Shown piece after piece: positions 63,188 to 64,000 of a stretch of DNA of 64,000 bases. The position numbers and the translations under genes are program-made. The notes beneath the pieces were generated by a model that worked only from the letters and a program-made list of their open reading frames with translations, did no database searches and was not told where the DNA came from. Source of the stretch: Burkholderiales bacterium (lineage in GTDB: Bacteria; Pseudomonadota; Gammaproteobacteria; Burkholderiales; Burkholderiaceae_C); assembly GCA_016703325.1 (NCBI GenBank), contig JADJCH010000019.1:35994-99993 (forward strand). Reading direction: 5' to 3'. The first letter of the stretch is position 1. Each line of letters begins with the position of its first letter.

Positions 63188-63561
63188 GCACCATCCTGAT
63201 CGTCGAGGACAACGAGCGCAACATGAAACTGGTGCGCGACATCCTGCAGCACCACGGGCATGCCACGCTTGAAGCGGCCACCGGGGCCGAGGGGATCCGG
63301 CTGGCCCAGGCGCACCGCCCCGATCTGATCCTGATGGACATTCAGCTGCCCGACATCGACGGCATCACGGCACTGCGCCGCATCCGCGCCGATCCGGCGC
63401 TGTCGGCCACACCGGTGCTGGCGGTGTCGGCCTCGGTGATGCCCGACGACCAGCAGCGCATCGCCGCGTCGGGTTTCGACGCCTACATCACCAAGCCCCT
63501 GTCGCTCAAACCCTTCGTCGCGATGATCAACCAGTTCCTGCAGCCGGGGTCGCGCCCGTGA
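63184..63561 (+). CDS. Single-domain response regulator (CheY/DivK-like)
   Basis: The 125-residue receiver protein starts with GTG 63184 (STILIVEDNERNMKLVRDIL). It has the acidic pair in VEDN, phospho-acceptor Asp52 in LILMDIQLPDIDGITALRRI, Thr/Ser switch in VLAVSASVMPDDQQRIAASG and Lys in DAYITKPLSLKPFVAMINQF. There is no output domain. Its closest style is DivK/CheY-like regulators paired with kinases of this layout. It is expected to take phosphate from His459 of the upstream kinase and pass it on or compete with the next receiver. The stop overlaps the next GTG start by 4 bp. Confidence 0.9.
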   Translation: MSTILIVEDNERNMKLVRDILQHHGHATLEAATGAEGIRLAQAHRPDLILMDIQLPDIDGITALRRIRADPALSATPVLAVSASVMPDDQQRIAASGFDAYITKPLSLKPFVAMINQFLQPGSRP

Positions 63562-64000
63562 ACCTGCCCGCCAGCGCACCAACGCGCGACACGCCGCGCG
63601 CTGCGGCCGCAAAGGGTGCGCAGCCCGCGCACATCCTGGTCGTCGACGACGTCGAGCAGAACGTGCGCCTGCTCGCCGACCTGCTGGTGTTCCATGGCTG
63701 GCGCGTCAGCACGGCGATGTCGGGTGAGCAGGCGCTGGAGCGCATCGCGGCCGAAGCGCCCGACCTGGTGTTGCTCGACGTCATGATGCCGGGCCTGAGC
63801 GGCTACGACGTCTGCCGGCGGCTGCGCGCCGACCCGGCGCATGCGCTGCTGCCGATCGTGCTGGTGACCGCGCTCGACCCGGCCGCCGAACGCGTCAAGG
63901 GGCTGGAGGCCGGCGCCGACGACTTCCTGAGCAAGCCGATCAACCGGCCCGAGCTAATGGCGCGGGTGCGCTCGCTGCTGCGCATCAAGTCGCTGCACGA
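63558..64000 (+). CDS. Receiver-domain protein, partial (runs off right edge)
   Basis: GTG 63558 overlaps the previous stop (GTGA). After a 25-residue Ala/Pro-rich leader the receiver reads HILVVDDVEQNVRLLADLLV. Phospho-acceptor Asp74 is in LVLLDVMMPGLSGYDVCRRL, the switch Thr in LLPIVLVTALDPAAERVKGL, and Lys in GADDFLSKPINRPELMARVR. The frame is still open at LRIKSLH at the window end. That boundary helix commonly leads into an output domain such as a cyclase, GGDEF or kinase, but none is visible here, so the output is unknown. Confidence 0.88.
   Translation, partial: MNLPASAPTRDTPRAAAAKGAQPAHILVVDDVEQNVRLLADLLVFHGWRVSTAMSGEQALERIAAEAPDLVLLDVMMPGLSGYDVCRRLRADPAHALLPIVLVTALDPAAERVKGLEAGADDFLSKPINRPELMARVRSLLRIKSLH

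Overview
The window is high-GC (roughly two-thirds G+C), densely packed chromosomal DNA. Gene content and order fit a betaproteobacterium of the order Burkholderiales, probably near the Leptothrix/Sphaerotilus/Rubrivivax group. Pointers are exbB-exbD-lpxK-trm112-kdsB-adk, dnaG-rpoD, pepA opposite lptF-lptG, and a lapG-lapD pair beside a TolC-type protein. The genus is inferred from gene order only, because no rRNA gene is present.

Region 1 (1-7.6 kb) is a graveyard. It holds a frameshifted DoxX gene cut by the window edge and a LysR regulator with its middle deleted. One apparently intact zinc-type alcohol dehydrogenase homologue follows. Then comes an ergothioneine operon (egtD-egtB) broken by deletions, frameshifts, an in-frame stop and an IS1182-family element, and finally an aldehyde dehydrogenase whose 5' half is replaced by a frameshifted IS630-family element. 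A tRNA-Pro(GGG) with its own terminator ends the decayed zone.

Region 2 (7.8-24.5 kb) is mostly core. It has the LapD/LapG c-di-GMP adhesin-protease switch with a divergent TolC-like exporter carrying an extra C-terminal domain, tRNA-Ser(GGA), a branched-chain amino acid binding protein, holC and pepA. LptF/LptG of the lipopolysaccharide exporter, a CbiX chelatase, a CysB-type regulator and an aminotransferase follow. An acyl-CoA catabolism group comes last: enoyl-CoA hydratase behind a perfect 20-bp palindrome, a Crp/Fnr regulator and an acyl-CoA-dehydrogenase-associated phosphotransferase.

Region 3 (24.5-38.2 kb, minus strand) is a predicted amide-bond cluster: two circularly permuted ATP-grasp modules, two alpha-E modules, two transglutaminase-fold proteins and an unknown protein. 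It is translationally coupled to comEC at its upstream end. One transglutaminase/DUF2126 gene is split in two by a REP-like repeat and a long G tract.

Region 4 (38.4-55.7 kb) is core: RidA, DsbB, SodB, XseA, ExbBD, the lipid A/Kdo genes, Adk, an SDR dehydrogenase, a LacI regulator with two frameshifts, DnaG, RpoD (whose last 32 bp are duplicated downstream), an adenylate cyclase-FHA fusion and PurT.

Region 5 (55.7-64 kb) is accessory. It has a lipoprotein-like hydrolase, a frameshifted truncated haemoglobin and a secreted protein of unknown function. Divergent from these is a tightly coupled operon: secreted MetX-like hydrolase, Tat-exported NMT1/THI5-like binding protein, Tat-exported SCO1/SenC protein, GAF-containing hybrid-free histidine kinase, a 37-codon ORF, a single-domain response regulator and a second receiver protein running off the edge. 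No ABC permease is present, so the binding protein and SCO protein may be sensory inputs. This operon is the best candidate here for an uncharacterised system.
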